A DNA stretch of 64,000 nt from Aminobacter aminovorans (GCF_900445235.1 NZ_UFSM01000003.1:181251-245250), one strand, 5' to 3'. Counted from the stretch's first letter, positions 1-9,656 are shown. Notes: generated by a model from the sequence alone, not told the origin. Numbers and translations: made by a program.

Positions 1-102
1 TTCCGTTTCCGCGATGATGGTGCCGGAGAACGCGCCATGCCCTTTTTTCGCATCGACAATGGCAAGCTCAAGCAGATCGAGAAATCAACGTCGGGGTTCT
101 GA
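1..102 (+). CDS. C-terminal end of an unidentified protein (partial)
   Basis: Frame 1 is open from the window edge to a TGA at 100-102, giving 33 residues with a segment reading FFRIDNGKLKQIE. That wording resembles the last strand of SnoaL/NTF2-like small proteins, but the piece is too short to assign. Only the 3' end of the gene is in the window. Confidence 0.35.
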   Translation, partial: FRFRDDGAGERAMPFFRIDNGKLKQIEKSTSGF

Positions 103-748
103 CAACTCAATTATGGAGGTTTTTGGGTTCTGATCTGGCCGCAGCGGACAGCGAACGCTTACCACCCAAAACTGGGCACTCGCTCAACGTCGGCGCATTG
201 AAATCAGCTATAGGTCGACTCCAGCCGTTTGGCGGAGGGGGCTTTTTATAAAGCGCCTTGAATATCGCGAAATGGCGCAAGCCTGGAGATTCAATGGACG
301 CGCTGATCTTCACTATCTGAAAGCACGATGCGCCTGGGTGCCTGTTTCGCGGTCTCGATGATGCGTTCCAGCGGTTTCATCAGGCGTGCCCCAGCTAATA
401 GATGCCAGCGAGGATGAAGAGGCCGATGAAGATGGTCTCGGCGACGATGAGGGCGACCGCGTCGCCGCCGACGTCGAGCACGCGGCGCAATGAGGTCTTC
501 ACTCCAACAGCTACGATGCCGGCGAGTCTGGGTCCTAGCGGGGCTGACATCTCAGGCATTCGCTAGTTGCGGCAGCTCTCCACCAGACACGCTGGCGTTG
601 CTTGACGTTGCGTTAGCCGCGTCTAATTTGCGGGCAGACTCCTGCCGCCCCTCCAAGGCATACCCAAGAGCTTAGCGCCAGCTGCGGGTCACCCCCACCC
701 CGCCCAGCCGTAGTTGGCGCGCTCCTCCCCCACTTGAAGCAGCCAACC
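103..748. other. Gene-poor stretch
   Basis: I see no convincing complete gene here. On the minus strand a 51-codon frame (395-550) contains a stretch like the C-terminus of Na+/dicarboxylate symporters (VLDVGGDAVALIVAE), which could be a decayed transporter end, but the match is weak. The rest looks like degraded DNA next to an accessory region. Confidence 0.3.
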
Positions 749-997
749 TCAAGTGTTGGTAGTCGGTCGTGCAAACCGCACGCCCGCTCCCCCGCCGTTT
801 TCCGGAATGAACTCAATACCCGCGAGCTCAAGCGCGCGATGAATTGCAGCAAGATTGTTACGATGAGGGGTGCGCGTGCCCCGTTCGAAATCAACAACAG
901 TTGTCTTGGATACTGCTGCCGCCGCAGCCAGTTCGGCCTGGCTCCAGCCAAGCATAGCCCTCGCCCCTCTGCACTGCGCTACTGAAATCGAGTTCAT
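749..997 (-). CDS. Small XRE-family helix-turn-helix regulator
   Basis: An 82-residue protein with one XRE/Cro-type helix-turn-helix over roughly residues 8-62: ARAMLGWSQAELAAAAAVS, then TTVVDFERGTRTP, then the fourth helix AIHRALELAGIEFI. The ending GIEFIPENGGGAGVRF is a common tail of the small single-domain XRE regulators found on rhizobial plasmids and islands. It would bind DNA as a dimer. No partner toxin or transporter is adjacent, so its target is unknown; autoregulation is the usual case. The length is normal for the family and the frame is intact. Confidence 0.85.
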   Translation of the reverse strand: MNSISVAQCRGARAMLGWSQAELAAAAAVSKTTVVDFERGTRTPHRNNLAAIHRALELAGIEFIPENGGGAGVRFARPTTNT

Positions 998-1139
998 CGC
1001 TCAAAGTCGTTATTTTTAATTGACATTGGTCAAAAACTCGGGTTAATGATCGCAGCTGGTAGAACTAGCTAGACGGCCGACGAGATGTTGCTGCACCTCG
1101 TTCGGCCTGACCAAACCCAAGCTGGTTGGAGCTCGGATC

Positions 1140-1844
1140 ATGGCTGATTCCGACAATACCACAGCTTTGCCTTTCGTCATCCAAGGGGGACGAAGGAAGA
1201 GCTGTGCTGTGGATGACGAGGCGGAAGGTGACAGCGCGGTTGGCGTAAGACCGGCCGAGAAGATCGCCGCGCGTTTGCTTGTGCCCATCGACCCATGCGT
1301 GGTCCTTCTCCAAGAATGGGAACAGGCACATCACATGGCCGTGGTTTTGTGCCGGCTGCAGCAGCGTCTGGAGATAAGGATCAGGAACGCCCTGAGGGCT
1401 TCTGAACCAAGCGGTGGAGCTGAGAACGACCAGCAGAACGCACCGCAGCCAGCGGATAACCAGACACGTTGGAACGAGCTCGACCACGAGGTCGGATACT
1501 CACGAGCCCGTGCTGCCGAGGCACAGGCCGTTGAGGCTGAAGAAGAGATCCTCGACGCTGTTGCCGCCACTGCCGCCCAATCACTGGCCGGGGTGATCGC
1601 CAAACTGAAGATCATCGTCGGCGGTGGCGAGAACATGGGCGACACATCGGCATTTCCCTGGCCGCAAATTCAGTCGGTCCTGGCGGATCTCCAGGCATTG
1701 GGCGAAAGCGGCGCAGACGCGCTGCCGGCGGATAGCCGGCGCCAGCCCGCCGGGGATCGCGGCCGGGACGGCGAGACTAACCGCCTTCGCGCATCCATGC
1801 CGGACGGCACCATAGCCCGCGAAAGCCAGCCACGGCGAAGCTGA
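1140..1844 (+). CDS. Hypothetical protein, 234 aa
   Basis: An open frame of 234 residues that I do not recognise with certainty. Residues about 50-195 look like real coding sequence: EWEQAHHMAVVLCRLQQRLEIRI, then an acidic helical stretch ending in SLAGVIAKLKIIVGG, then FPWPQIQSVLADLQALG. They resemble uncharacterised helical proteins seen in rhizobial accessory DNA. The first 45 and last 35 residues are compositionally odd (rich in Arg, Gly and Pro), so the true start and end are uncertain and the gene may be partly degraded. It precedes the ABC transporter operon by about 110 bases; no functional link is evident. Confidence 0.5.
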   Translation: MADSDNTTALPFVIQGGRRKSCAVDDEAEGDSAVGVRPAEKIAARLLVPIDPCVVLLQEWEQAHHMAVVLCRLQQRLEIRIRNALRASEPSGGAENDQQNAPQPADNQTRWNELDHEVGYSRARAAEAQAVEAEEEILDAVAATAAQSLAGVIAKLKIIVGGGENMGDTSAFPWPQIQSVLADLQALGESGADALPADSRRQPAGDRGRDGETNRLRASMPDGTIARESQPRRS

Positions 1845-1955
1845 ACACTGCAGGGTTGCGGGAGGCGGGATTGCGATGCCACGCGCGGCCACGCATCAGG
1901 CGTGCCCTGGAGCCGCGGCTGGGCAGGCACCTTTTACAACAATGGGAGAGAGAGA

Positions 1956-2843
1956 ATGACCTTCAGAAGTTCTGTGAGCCTGCGGCTTGCATTCATGTGG
2001 GGCGGTTTGCTTGCGCTGATCGTTGCCTTGCCGGGTGGTCCGGCCTTAGCCGAGACGACTAAGGAGCGTGTGCTGCGCGAGGGCAAGATCGTCATCGGCA
2101 TTCACAACCGGACACCATGGGGCTTTCGCGATGAAGCCACCGGCGAGGCCAAGGGATGGCACCCGGACCTGTTGCGGGCAGCCTTCTCTGAACTTGGCGT
2201 CAAGGAGCTCGACATCAGGGTCACCGAGTTCGGCGCCCTGATCCCGGGGCTGCTGGCGGGCCGCTTCGATGCGGTGGCGTCGGGTCTGTCCATCACGCCG
2301 GAGCGCTGCCGGCAGGTTGCCTTCGGCGCACCCGATCTCAAGGTCCACGACGCAGCCATCGTGCTCACTGGTAATCCAAAACAGATCCATGGCTTTGACG
2401 ATATCGTCAGCCAGAAGATCATCATGGGTGCCGGCCGCGGCAGCGTGTCGGTCAGGAATGCGACCGTAGCCGGCGTGCCGGAAAGCAACATGCTGCTGTT
2501 CCCCGACATCGAGGCCAACATCTCGGCCCTGCGCGCCGGCCGCATCGATGTGACGGTGCTGTCATCGCCAACCGTGATCGGGCTGCTGGCCAGCGGCAAG
2601 CTGAAGGGCCTGGAGAGTGCCAGCCCCTTCGTCACGACAGACGAGCAGGCCACCTATGCCGCTGTCGCCTTCCGCAGCGAAGACGGGGATTTGCGGGCAC
2701 TGTGGGATGAAAGGCTTCTGGCACTGACAAAGGACGGCACGGTTGGCAAGGTCATGGCCAGATATGGCTTTGGCGAGACCGAGGTCGTGCCTGATACCGT
2801 CACCGTCGAGAAGCTCTGCGGCACGGCTGGTGCCGGCAAATGA
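1956..2843 (+). CDS. ABC transporter substrate-binding protein, polar amino acid/ectoine type
   Basis: A 295-residue family 3 (SBP_bac_3) periplasmic binding protein. A signal peptide ends at about residue 32 (PGGPALA), followed by the usual opening ERVLREGKIVIGI and the family motif SGLSITPERCRQVAF. The ATG at 1956 was chosen because a purine-rich GGGAGAGAGAG lies just before it and the signal peptide begins there; an earlier in-frame ATG at 1902 lacks both. It overlaps the first permease by the ATGA quadruplet. The order SBP-permease-permease-ATPase plus a DoeB-like deacylase recalls ectoine uptake (EhuBCDA) and degradation, so the ligand may be ectoine or a related acylated diamino acid. 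That is inference. Confidence 0.85.
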   Translation: MTFRSSVSLRLAFMWGGLLALIVALPGGPALAETTKERVLREGKIVIGIHNRTPWGFRDEATGEAKGWHPDLLRAAFSELGVKELDIRVTEFGALIPGLLAGRFDAVASGLSITPERCRQVAFGAPDLKVHDAAIVLTGNPKQIHGFDDIVSQKIIMGAGRGSVSVRNATVAGVPESNMLLFPDIEANISALRAGRIDVTVLSSPTVIGLLASGKLKGLESASPFVTTDEQATYAAVAFRSEDGDLRALWDERLLALTKDGTVGKVMARYGFGETEVVPDTVTVEKLCGTAGAGK

Positions 2844-3499
2844 CCATGCTCGAGATCTGGCTCGGCATCCTGCAGGGCTTTCGCGTCACCGCTTTGGTGA
2901 CGCTCTATGGCCTGGTCTTTGCCATCCCCTTCGGCCTCATCTTTGGAGTTGCCCAATACATGACCACGGGCCCGGCACGGTTCGTGGTGACGTCGGTCAT
3001 CGAGTTCTGGCGCAGCTCCGCCGTCATCATCCTGCTCTTCGTGTTCTATTACGCCTTGCCCCTGGCCGGACTGGCGCTGTCGGCAATGACGGTCAGTGCC
3101 ATGGTGCTGGGGCTCAACATTGGCGGTTATGCCAGCCAGGCGGTGAGAGCCGGCCTGCAGGCATTGGACCGTGGCCAGAAAGAAGCTGGCCAGGCACTGG
3201 GGCTATCGCGGTCCACCATCCTGTTGCGCATCGAACTGCCGCAGGCGCTGGTGGCGATGAGCCCGACCTTCATCAACCAGCTCATCCAGCTGGTGAAGGC
3301 GACATCGCTTGTCTCGCTGGTGACGCTGACCGACATGACCTTCCGCGCCAAGGAGATCTCGCAGATCGAGTATGACCCGGTGCCGATCTACAGCTCGCTG
3401 CTGCTCGCCTATTTCATCGTCTGCTATCCGGTCGCACTGTTCGGCCGCTGGGTGGAACGACGCATCAACCCGGCAAGGGAGGCGCGTTGTGGCGTTTGA
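2840..3499 (+). CDS. Amino-acid-type ABC transporter permease (first)
   Basis: A 219-residue inner-membrane permease of the HisM/GlnP/EhuC type. The coupling loop EAGQALGLSRSTILLRIELPQAL (about residues 115-138) is the EAA motif that docks on the ATPase. Several hydrophobic spans are visible, for example VTALVTLYGLVFAIPFGLIFG near the N-terminus. Its ATG overlaps the stop of the binding-protein gene, so the two are translationally coupled, and its 3' end overlaps the next permease by 11 bases. The two permeases have the same length, as expected for a heterodimeric channel. Confidence 0.88.
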   Translation: MTMLEIWLGILQGFRVTALVTLYGLVFAIPFGLIFGVAQYMTTGPARFVVTSVIEFWRSSAVIILLFVFYYALPLAGLALSAMTVSAMVLGLNIGGYASQAVRAGLQALDRGQKEAGQALGLSRSTILLRIELPQALVAMSPTFINQLIQLVKATSLVSLVTLTDMTFRAKEISQIEYDPVPIYSSLLLAYFIVCYPVALFGRWVERRINPAREARCGV

Positions 3500-4148
3500 T
3501 GTGGCCTTTGCGCTGTCGACTGTGCCGACCATCCTTGGCGCCATCGGCATGACGCTGCTGGTGGCAGCAGTCAGCTGCGTTGGCGCCTCGGCAATCGGCT
3601 TTGGCCTTGAACTCATCCGCCGCTCGGGCGGGCTGGGAGGGCTGTTCGTCCGCTTCCTGATCGACTTCATCAGGGCGACACCAGTGCTGGTCTGGCTCTA
3701 CTGCCTGTATTTCATTCTGCCCTTTTACGGCATTCGCCTTGGTGCGCTTGCCACAGGCATGATCGGGCTCAGCCTCTATTACAGCGGTTATCTCGCCGAG
3801 GTGTTCAAGGCCGGCATCGATGCCATCCCCAACGGCCAGGCGGAAGCCGCAAGGGCGCTTGGGATCGGCAGGATGGATATGACCATCTTTGTCATCGCGC
3901 CGCAGATGCTGCGCAACATTGCAGCACCCATGGGCAATTACTTCGTCTCCATCCTCAAGGCGACGCCCTATCTGGCCGTGCTTGCGGTGCCGGAGATGCT
4001 CGGCCGTGCCTTCGACGTTGCTTCCGAGACCTACCGCTATGCCGAGCCGCTGACGGTCGCCGGCCTCATCTTCCTCGGTCTCGCGCTCGTCATCTCGCAA
4101 GCCATCAAACGGCTGGAACACAGGCTGCTTCGGCCGACAGCGAGGTAG
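3489..4148 (+). CDS. Amino-acid-type ABC transporter permease (second)
   Basis: A 219-residue partner permease of the HisQ/EhuD type. The GTG at 3489 is preferred because GGGAGG lies six bases upstream, the protein then matches the first permease in length, and the 11-base overlap with that gene is typical of coupled operons. Upstream in-frame ATGs would add residues entirely inside the previous gene. The EAA loop EAARALGIGRMDMTIFVIAPQML is at about residues 117-139. The ATPase gene follows 89 bases later on the same strand. Confidence 0.87.
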   Translation: MAFDVAFALSTVPTILGAIGMTLLVAAVSCVGASAIGFGLELIRRSGGLGGLFVRFLIDFIRATPVLVWLYCLYFILPFYGIRLGALATGMIGLSLYYSGYLAEVFKAGIDAIPNGQAEAARALGIGRMDMTIFVIAPQMLRNIAAPMGNYFVSILKATPYLAVLAVPEMLGRAFDVASETYRYAEPLTVAGLIFLGLALVISQAIKRLEHRLLRPTAR

Positions 4149-4237
4149 GCGGCCGGCCGCTTACCTCAACGGCTGATCCCACCCTCACAAATCCAGACAC
4201 TTAGCTCGCTATCTTCGAGCTGTTATAGAGATGCTTC

Positions 4238-4987
4238 ATGACCCTCACAGACGACAAACCAGCCGTCCAGATCACCTCGCTCAACAAGTGGTATGGCGCC
4301 TTCCATGTGTTGAAGGAGGTCAACCTCACCATCCCAAGCGGTTCCCGCGTCGTGATCTGCGGACCCTCCGGTTCGGGCAAGTCGACCTTGATCCGCTGCC
4401 TCAACGGGCTTGAAGCCTACCAGCAGGGAACCGTGACACTGGGCACGGTCCGGCTGGGCGACAATGCCAGGGAGACGGCCCTCGCCCGTCGCCAGACCGG
4501 CATGGTGTTCCAGAGCTTCAACCTGTTTCCGCATCTGACTGTGTTGTCGAACTGCACGCTTGCGCTGCGCCGAGTTCTTTCCATGCCGCGCAAGGAGGCT
4601 GAGAGCCTGGCACGGCATTTTCTGGAAAAGGTCCGCATTCCCGAACAGGCCGACAAATACCCCGCACAATTGTCAGGTGGACAGCAGCAGCGGGTGGCGA
4701 TTGCGCGCGCGCTGTGCATGAACCCGCGCCTGATGCTGTTCGACGAGCCAACGTCCGCGCTCGATCCCGAAATGGTCAAGGAGGTGCTCGATGTCATGAC
4801 CGGGCTGGCCCAGGAAGGCATGACGATGATCTGCGTCACCCATGAGATGGGCTTTGCCCGCGAGGTTGCCGACCAGGTCGTATTCATGGATCAGGGCAGC
4901 ATTGTCGAACAGGCCTCGCCGATGACGTTCTTTTCGACGCCCAGTCATCCCCGCGCCCAGTCCTTCCTCAACACGCTGCTGCATTGA
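4238..4987 (+). CDS. Amino-acid-type ABC transporter ATPase
   Basis: A 249-residue cytoplasmic ATPase of the GlnQ/HisP/EhuA class. Walker A is GPSGSGKST near residue 45, the ABC signature LSGGQQQR is near residue 145, and Walker B with the D-loop is [12 protein letters not shown]. The switch histidine lies in [10 protein letters not shown]. The length is normal for amino-acid importers, which lack the extra C-terminal regulatory domain of sugar importers. It energises the two preceding permeases and is followed after 12 bases by the deacylase gene, so all five probably form one operon. Confidence 0.93.
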   Translation: MTLTDDKPAVQITSLNKWYGAFHVLKEVNLTIPSGSRVVICGPSGSGKSTLIRCLNGLEAYQQGTVTLGTVRLGDNARETALARRQTGMVFQSFNLFPHLTVLSNCTLALRRVLSMPRKEAESLARHFLEKVRIPEQADKYPAQLSGGQQQRVAIARALCMNPRLMLFDEPTSALDPEMVKEVLDVMTGLAQEGMTMICVTHEMGFAREVADQVVFMDQGSIVEQASPMTFFSTPSHPRAQSFLNTLLH

Positions 4988-4999
4988 GAGGACGGATCG

Positions 5000-6007
5000 G
5001 TGGCGAACGACACACGCATCTGGACGGACATCGATTTTGACAAGGACGGCAAGCAAATCTCCTGCCTGCGTTTGCCGTTCTCAAGCGATCGTTCGGCCTA
5101 TGGCACTATCCCCATCCCGATCGTCTGCATCAGGAATGGTGCCGGGCCAACCGCACTGCTGGTCGCCGGCAATCATGGCGATGAGTATGAGGGCCAGGTG
5201 GCGCTCAGCAAGCTCGCCCGGCAGTTCGATGCAAACGAGCTCCGCGGCCGCATCATCATCCTGCCGGCATTGAACTATCCCGCGGTCGACGCAGGCAGGC
5301 GCGTTTCGCCGCTCGATCAGGGCAATCTCAACCGGATGTTTCCCGGCGACGCCAATGGCTCACCGACTGACATGATCGCCCATTATGTCTCAGAGGTGCT
5401 GCTGCCGCTCGCCGATATCGTCATCGACCTGCATTCCGGTGGCACCTCGTTGCTCTATCTCCCCTGCTGCCTGATCCGCGTGGGCAAGACCACAGCCGAG
5501 ACGGCACGGCTCGTCGAACTGATGCATGTCTTCGGCGCTCCCATCGGCTCGATCAGCGACGGTTCGGGCGGCGGTGGCGCCACCACACTGTCGGCGACAG
5601 CCCAGTCGCTCGGCATTCCGGCCTTGACCACCGAACTGGGTGGCGGGGCGTCACTGTCACAAGCGGGCGAAACCCTCGCCCGAGACGGGGTGCTGCGTGT
5701 GCTGAAACATCTGGGCATCCTGCCCGACGCCATCGTCGAGCCGGCAGGGCCGACACGATCCATGCGGGTCGATGGCAGGCAGGCCTTCACCTATGCGCCG
5801 GTCAGGGGGATATTCGAGCCGGCCGTGACCGTGGGAGACGAGGTTCAAGCTGGAGATATTGCCGGCACAATCCACCCGATTGCTGGGCCGTCCGAGCCTG
5901 CCAGATCGGTACAGTTCGCACAGTCCGGTCTCGTTGCCTGCCAACGGGCTCCCGCACTAACCGAGCCTGGAGATTGCCTGTTCAAGCTTGTGGTGGACGT
6001 AGCCTAA
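5000..6007 (+). CDS. Zinc deacylase of the succinylglutamate desuccinylase/aspartoacylase (DoeB-like) family
   Basis: A 335-residue metal-dependent amide hydrolase. The zinc-binding motif AGNHGDEYEG is at about residue 56, the second zinc histidine is in IDLHSGG, and the catalytic glutamate is in LTTELGGG near residue 215. A C-terminal all-beta domain (about 255-335) is typical of the DoeB subgroup, which deacetylates N-acetyl-2,4-diaminobutyrate during ectoine breakdown. The start is GTG, 12 bases after the ATPase stop. The neighbouring transporter suggests it acts on the imported compound or its ring-opened product. No ectoine hydrolase (DoeA/EutD) is present here, so the substrate stays open. 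Confidence 0.82.
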   Translation: MANDTRIWTDIDFDKDGKQISCLRLPFSSDRSAYGTIPIPIVCIRNGAGPTALLVAGNHGDEYEGQVALSKLARQFDANELRGRIIILPALNYPAVDAGRRVSPLDQGNLNRMFPGDANGSPTDMIAHYVSEVLLPLADIVIDLHSGGTSLLYLPCCLIRVGKTTAETARLVELMHVFGAPIGSISDGSGGGGATTLSATAQSLGIPALTTELGGGASLSQAGETLARDGVLRVLKHLGILPDAIVEPAGPTRSMRVDGRQAFTYAPVRGIFEPAVTVGDEVQAGDIAGTIHPIAGPSEPARSVQFAQSGLVACQRAPALTEPGDCLFKLVVDVA

Positions 6008-6240
6008 TCCCTCATGGACTACCAACATTGCGTACCCCTTCGACGCGCAGGACCATATCACCGGCTTTCGTCACACAGACGTACGCGACCTCGGCTCGAA
6101 CGTTATCAAAGGGACTACCCGGCAAGGGCGTGCGTGACCCGAGGCGCCACGCGGGTTGGCGACGATTTCAACTCGATGATCATCGTCGCAGGCCTCCGCA
6201 TCTGCCCCGCTAGCAACCACACTCTTGGTGCGCCCGTGTC

Positions 6241-9200
6241 TCATAGCTTCCATGCCAAGCCCTCGCGCTGTGCCATTCGCAGCTGCTCGTTCTCCTTCAA
6301 TGTCAGCACTGTGCGCTCACGGGCAGCGATCTGCTGGGCCGCGCGCATCACAGGCCAGGCCTGACGGAGCTTCTCGCGCTCGAGAGGTCGAAGACCCTCC
6401 GCGGCCTTGTCGAAGAGAGTGCCCGAGGGCTCGCGGGCTGCGTTGGTAAGCAATGTCCGCTCGCCGAAGCGTTCAGCTATGGCACGGTTGAAGCCGTCGA
6501 TCTCCAGCCTCACCTCACGATTGTCGACGATGTGGGCGAGAGCAGCTGGCAGATCGTTGCGGTCGATCGCCACGCGGATCCTTTCGAGTACGGACCTCGC
6601 AGTCAGCGACAGCGCCGGGATGTCGATCGAAGCTCGATGTCGCAGCGCCTGCTCCTCCGCCCCGATCCTCTCGGCAGCAAGCTGGCGCAGCTTGAGATAA
6701 CGCTCGATGTCGCGCTTCAGTGCCGGCACATTGACCTCGGCAACACGGCGCGCCTCCTTGTCAGTTTTTGACGCGAGAAGACCCGTCCGCCCTTTCAATG
6801 CTCCGAGCGATGCTGGCTCGCTAACCAGCCGATCGAGCGTCTGGCGCGCGGCCGTCGGCTCGGTTAGAAGTGTGTTGAAGTCCATCGCCCGGAAGGCGGC
6901 CTCCGCATCGGCGAAGACATAGCGCAAGCGCATCGACATCTCCTCCCACTGCTTGGTAAGGGCCGGATCGGCGAGAAGCCTTTCCTCGACGACATCAGCC
7001 AGCGACCTGGCAAACAGCGTGACACCGGCGACCATGGGTTCGGCCTCGTATCGGATTTGCGTTGTCGGGCTTTGCAACAGGCCAAGGCGCTCGGTGTGGA
7101 CACGGAACCGTTGCGCCAGATCGGCAAGCCGCTCCTTCTGGCGCAGCACCCAGTCGAGCCGGTCGCGAACGAGCGTACGGGCAACACGCGATATGTGCAG
7201 CCCACGGTTCTCGGCAAAGCGCAGTGCCTGCCGGTAGAGTGTGCCACGCTCATAATCGAGCGTGGTTTCCTTGGCGTTCGTTCGCGACAGAACCTCATCG
7301 AGCCCGCCCGCCTTTGCGAAAGAACGACGCCCGTAATAGAGCGCCATGTCCTCCCGGTGCCGGGTCATTGCGACATAGGTCAGGTGCCGATCCAGTGACA
7401 GCGAAGCCAGCACCTTGACCCGGTCGACGGTAGCACCCTGAGACTTGTGGATCGTGGTCGCATAGCCATGATCGATGTTGGGGTAGAAGCGCTGCTCGAC
7501 TTTGACCAGCCGGCGATGCTCACCCTCGCCGATGGCCGCAACGATCCGGTTTGGTGCCGCCTCGACGACACGCCCAATCATGCCGTTCTTCACCCCGAGC
7601 GACGTCTCGTTTTTGAGGAAGACGATCTGGTCGCCAGCGTCGAACCGACGAAGGCCGTCATCGGTGCGGAAGTCATGTCCCACGCCGACGAATCCGCGCT
7701 CGACGAGCTTCTCACGCGCCAGGCTGTTGAGCTCGCGCACGTCGCGCCTAAGATGGGCCAGGATGAGTGTAGTCTTGGTCGGATCGTAGTCACTGTTCCA
7801 ATCGGCGATGAGACTGGCGATCGCCTGCGCCTTGAGCTCTGACCCACGCACTCTGCCGTGCTCACCATAAGCCCCAATCGCCTGTGCGACCCGGCCGCGC
7901 GCCAGATCGAGAGAAGCGGCTCTCATCCACTCTTCGTGCTGGCGGTAGATGGTCTCGAGTTCAGCGTAGCCGATGCGGTCAACGATTGCACGAAACGCAG
8001 CCCCTGCTTCAATCGGCTGGAGTTGCTCGGGATCGCCGACCAGCACCAGCTTTGCACCTGCCAGGGTTGCTGCTTCAACGATCAGTGCCATCTGCTTTGA
8101 GGCGACCATGCCCGCCTCGTCGACAACAAACACTGTCCGTTCGTCGAGCATGTCCCTGCCCTGCTTCCAGCGCAGCTCCCAAGCCGAAAGCGTGCGGCTG
8201 ACAATGCCTGCTTCCTTCTCGAGGCCTTCCGCCGCTTTGCCGGCAAGGGCAGCACCGACAACACGATAACCCGCCAGTTCCCAGGCCTCACGTGCTGCCT
8301 TCATCATCGTGGTCTTGCCTGCACCGGCGCGACCGACGACGGCCGCAATGCGTGCCTCGTCCACCACATGTTCGATGGCGACACGCTGCTCCTGCGACAG
8401 CTGCGAATGACGCGCCAGCACACTGTCCAGCACCTTCTGCCGGACGCCATGCGTTGTGCGCTGTGACAGCCACAGCGATTGCTTCGCCATCTTGGCTTCG
8501 ATGCGGATCAGTTCACGCGTCGTGTAGCGGGAACGGATCCTTGCTCCCGTCGCAAGGTCGATGCCTTCGCACTCTATACGCAGCGCCTCCGGGCTCTGCA
8601 GAATGCGCACCATCAGCTGCTGGAACGTGACGGCATTGTCGACGTAACGATGCAGGATCTTTGCGATGTCGCGCTCATCGAAGACGCTTTTCTCCGAGGA
8701 GACGATATCGAGCACGATCTCGGGTCGCTTCAGGATCCGGCTCGCATTCTCCTTGCGCCTCGCCTCGAGCAGCTCGATCCGCTCGAGCGACATCTCATGG
8801 CCTTCACGCGCTGACTTGCGCTGGATCGCCTTGGCGCCAACACCGATATGGGTGGTTGGCACGAGGTCGATGCCACGCTCGGCATAAGAGCGGCCATCGA
8901 CACGGAGATCGATCCCGCCAAGCGCCAGATGCTGGTTCTGGATCTCGAACCAGGCATCGCGAAGGGCCGTGAAGTCGTCCATGCCGCCGGCCCATAGCTC
9001 ATAGACGATCTTGCCGGCGGCGTTACGCAAGACCTCGCCGTTCTGACCAATGACGGCAACCTTCTTGGGACCAAAACCGTCCTCGGTCAGCGGCCGCAGG
9101 GTCATCATCAGATGGACATGCGGGTTGTCAGGCGCATCATGATAGACCCAGTCCGCGACTATGCCTTTGGCGAGGATGTGCCGTTCGACGAAATCACGGA

Positions 9201-9543
9201 CGAGGGCGATGTTCTGCTCGGCTGACAGCTCCAACGGCAAGGCGATGGTGATGTCTTTGGCAAGCTGGGCATCCGAGCGTTTCTCGAAAGCTTCGACCTT
9301 GTTCCAGAAGGCTTCCGAGGCACCTGCCACCGAGCAGTCGGCAATCAGGCTGCGCAGCCATTGCGGTGCATCGGGCGGCACCGAAAACGCCTCATGGAGC
9401 AGGCCCTTTTTGCGTGTGTAGTCGACCGAGCGCGCTTCGCGTTCGTACTCCATCTTGGCGCAATGCCGATAGGCAGCCGACAGCACTGCGCTGCGGCCGT
9501 CACCGCGGCTGACGATGCTGACGGAGAAGTGGGGGACAGCCAC
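6241..9543 (-). CDS. traA: TraA conjugative relaxase/helicase, Ti/rhizobial plasmid type
   Basis: A protein of about 1100 residues that would nick oriT and unwind plasmid DNA during conjugation. The N-terminal MobA/MobL relaxase domain opens with AVPHFSVSIVSRGDGRSAV and carries the metal-binding histidines in NPHVHLMMTLRP near residue 143. A RecD/TraI-like helicase follows, with Walker A GRAGAGKTTMM near residue 410, Walker B VFVVDEAGMV, and late motifs ATTIHKSQG near 695 and YVAMTRHRE. The start is taken as GTG at 9543, where similarity to known TraA begins; an ATG at 9576 would add 11 residues. The frame is uninterrupted, unlike the traC and traG remnants across the intergenic region. Confidence 0.92.
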   Translation of the reverse strand: MAVPHFSVSIVSRGDGRSAVLSAAYRHCAKMEYEREARSVDYTRKKGLLHEAFSVPPDAPQWLRSLIADCSVAGASEAFWNKVEAFEKRSDAQLAKDITIALPLELSAEQNIALVRDFVERHILAKGIVADWVYHDAPDNPHVHLMMTLRPLTEDGFGPKKVAVIGQNGEVLRNAAGKIVYELWAGGMDDFTALRDAWFEIQNQHLALGGIDLRVDGRSYAERGIDLVPTTHIGVGAKAIQRKSAREGHEMSLERIELLEARRKENASRILKRPEIVLDIVSSEKSVFDERDIAKILHRYVDNAVTFQQLMVRILQSPEALRIECEGIDLATGARIRSRYTTRELIRIEAKMAKQSLWLSQRTTHGVRQKVLDSVLARHSQLSQEQRVAIEHVVDEARIAAVVGRAGAGKTTMMKAAREAWELAGYRVVGAALAGKAAEGLEKEAGIVSRTLSAWELRWKQGRDMLDERTVFVVDEAGMVASKQMALIVEAATLAGAKLVLVGDPEQLQPIEAGAAFRAIVDRIGYAELETIYRQHEEWMRAASLDLARGRVAQAIGAYGEHGRVRGSELKAQAIASLIADWNSDYDPTKTTLILAHLRRDVRELNSLAREKLVERGFVGVGHDFRTDDGLRRFDAGDQIVFLKNETSLGVKNGMIGRVVEAAPNRIVAAIGEGEHRRLVKVEQRFYPNIDHGYATTIHKSQGATVDRVKVLASLSLDRHLTYVAMTRHREDMALYYGRRSFAKAGGLDEVLSRTNAKETTLDYERGTLYRQALRFAENRGLHISRVARTLVRDRLDWVLRQKERLADLAQRFRVHTERLGLLQSPTTQIRYEAEPMVAGVTLFARSLADVVEERLLADPALTKQWEEMSMRLRYVFADAEAAFRAMDFNTLLTEPTAARQTLDRLVSEPASLGALKGRTGLLASKTDKEARRVAEVNVPALKRDIERYLKLRQLAAERIGAEEQALRHRASIDIPALSLTARSVLERIRVAIDRNDLPAALAHIVDNREVRLEIDGFNRAIAERFGERTLLTNAAREPSGTLFDKAAEGLRPLEREKLRQAWPVMRAAQQIAARERTVLTLKENEQLRMAQREGLAWKL

Positions 9544-9617
9544 GGCAGAGATTGCTCCTGGACAGCGAACGGACACTCGTGCGTTCGGTCAGGAGCGACT
9601 GGCTGGACAGGCCGTTG

Positions 9618-9656
9618 AGCAAGGCGTCGCGTCAGCGACGTATAATTGCGCCCTTG
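9618..9656. other. oriT (origin of conjugative transfer) between traA and traC
   Basis: Between the divergent traA and traC genes lies an inverted repeat CGTCGC-GTCA-GCGACG (9625-9640), followed directly by TATAATTGCGCCCTTGG. This matches, as I recall it, the oriT core of pTi and rhizobial plasmids, which resembles the RSF1010 nick region. The position, in the traA/traC intergenic gap, is also the canonical one. The nick would fall within the GCGCCC segment. The site looks intact although the downstream transfer genes are broken. Confidence 0.8.

Noticed and set aside
1043..1487. Minus-strand frames opposite the 1140 gene
   Set aside because: The plus-strand frame has the more natural composition; the minus frames are Ser/Arg/Pro-rich shadows.
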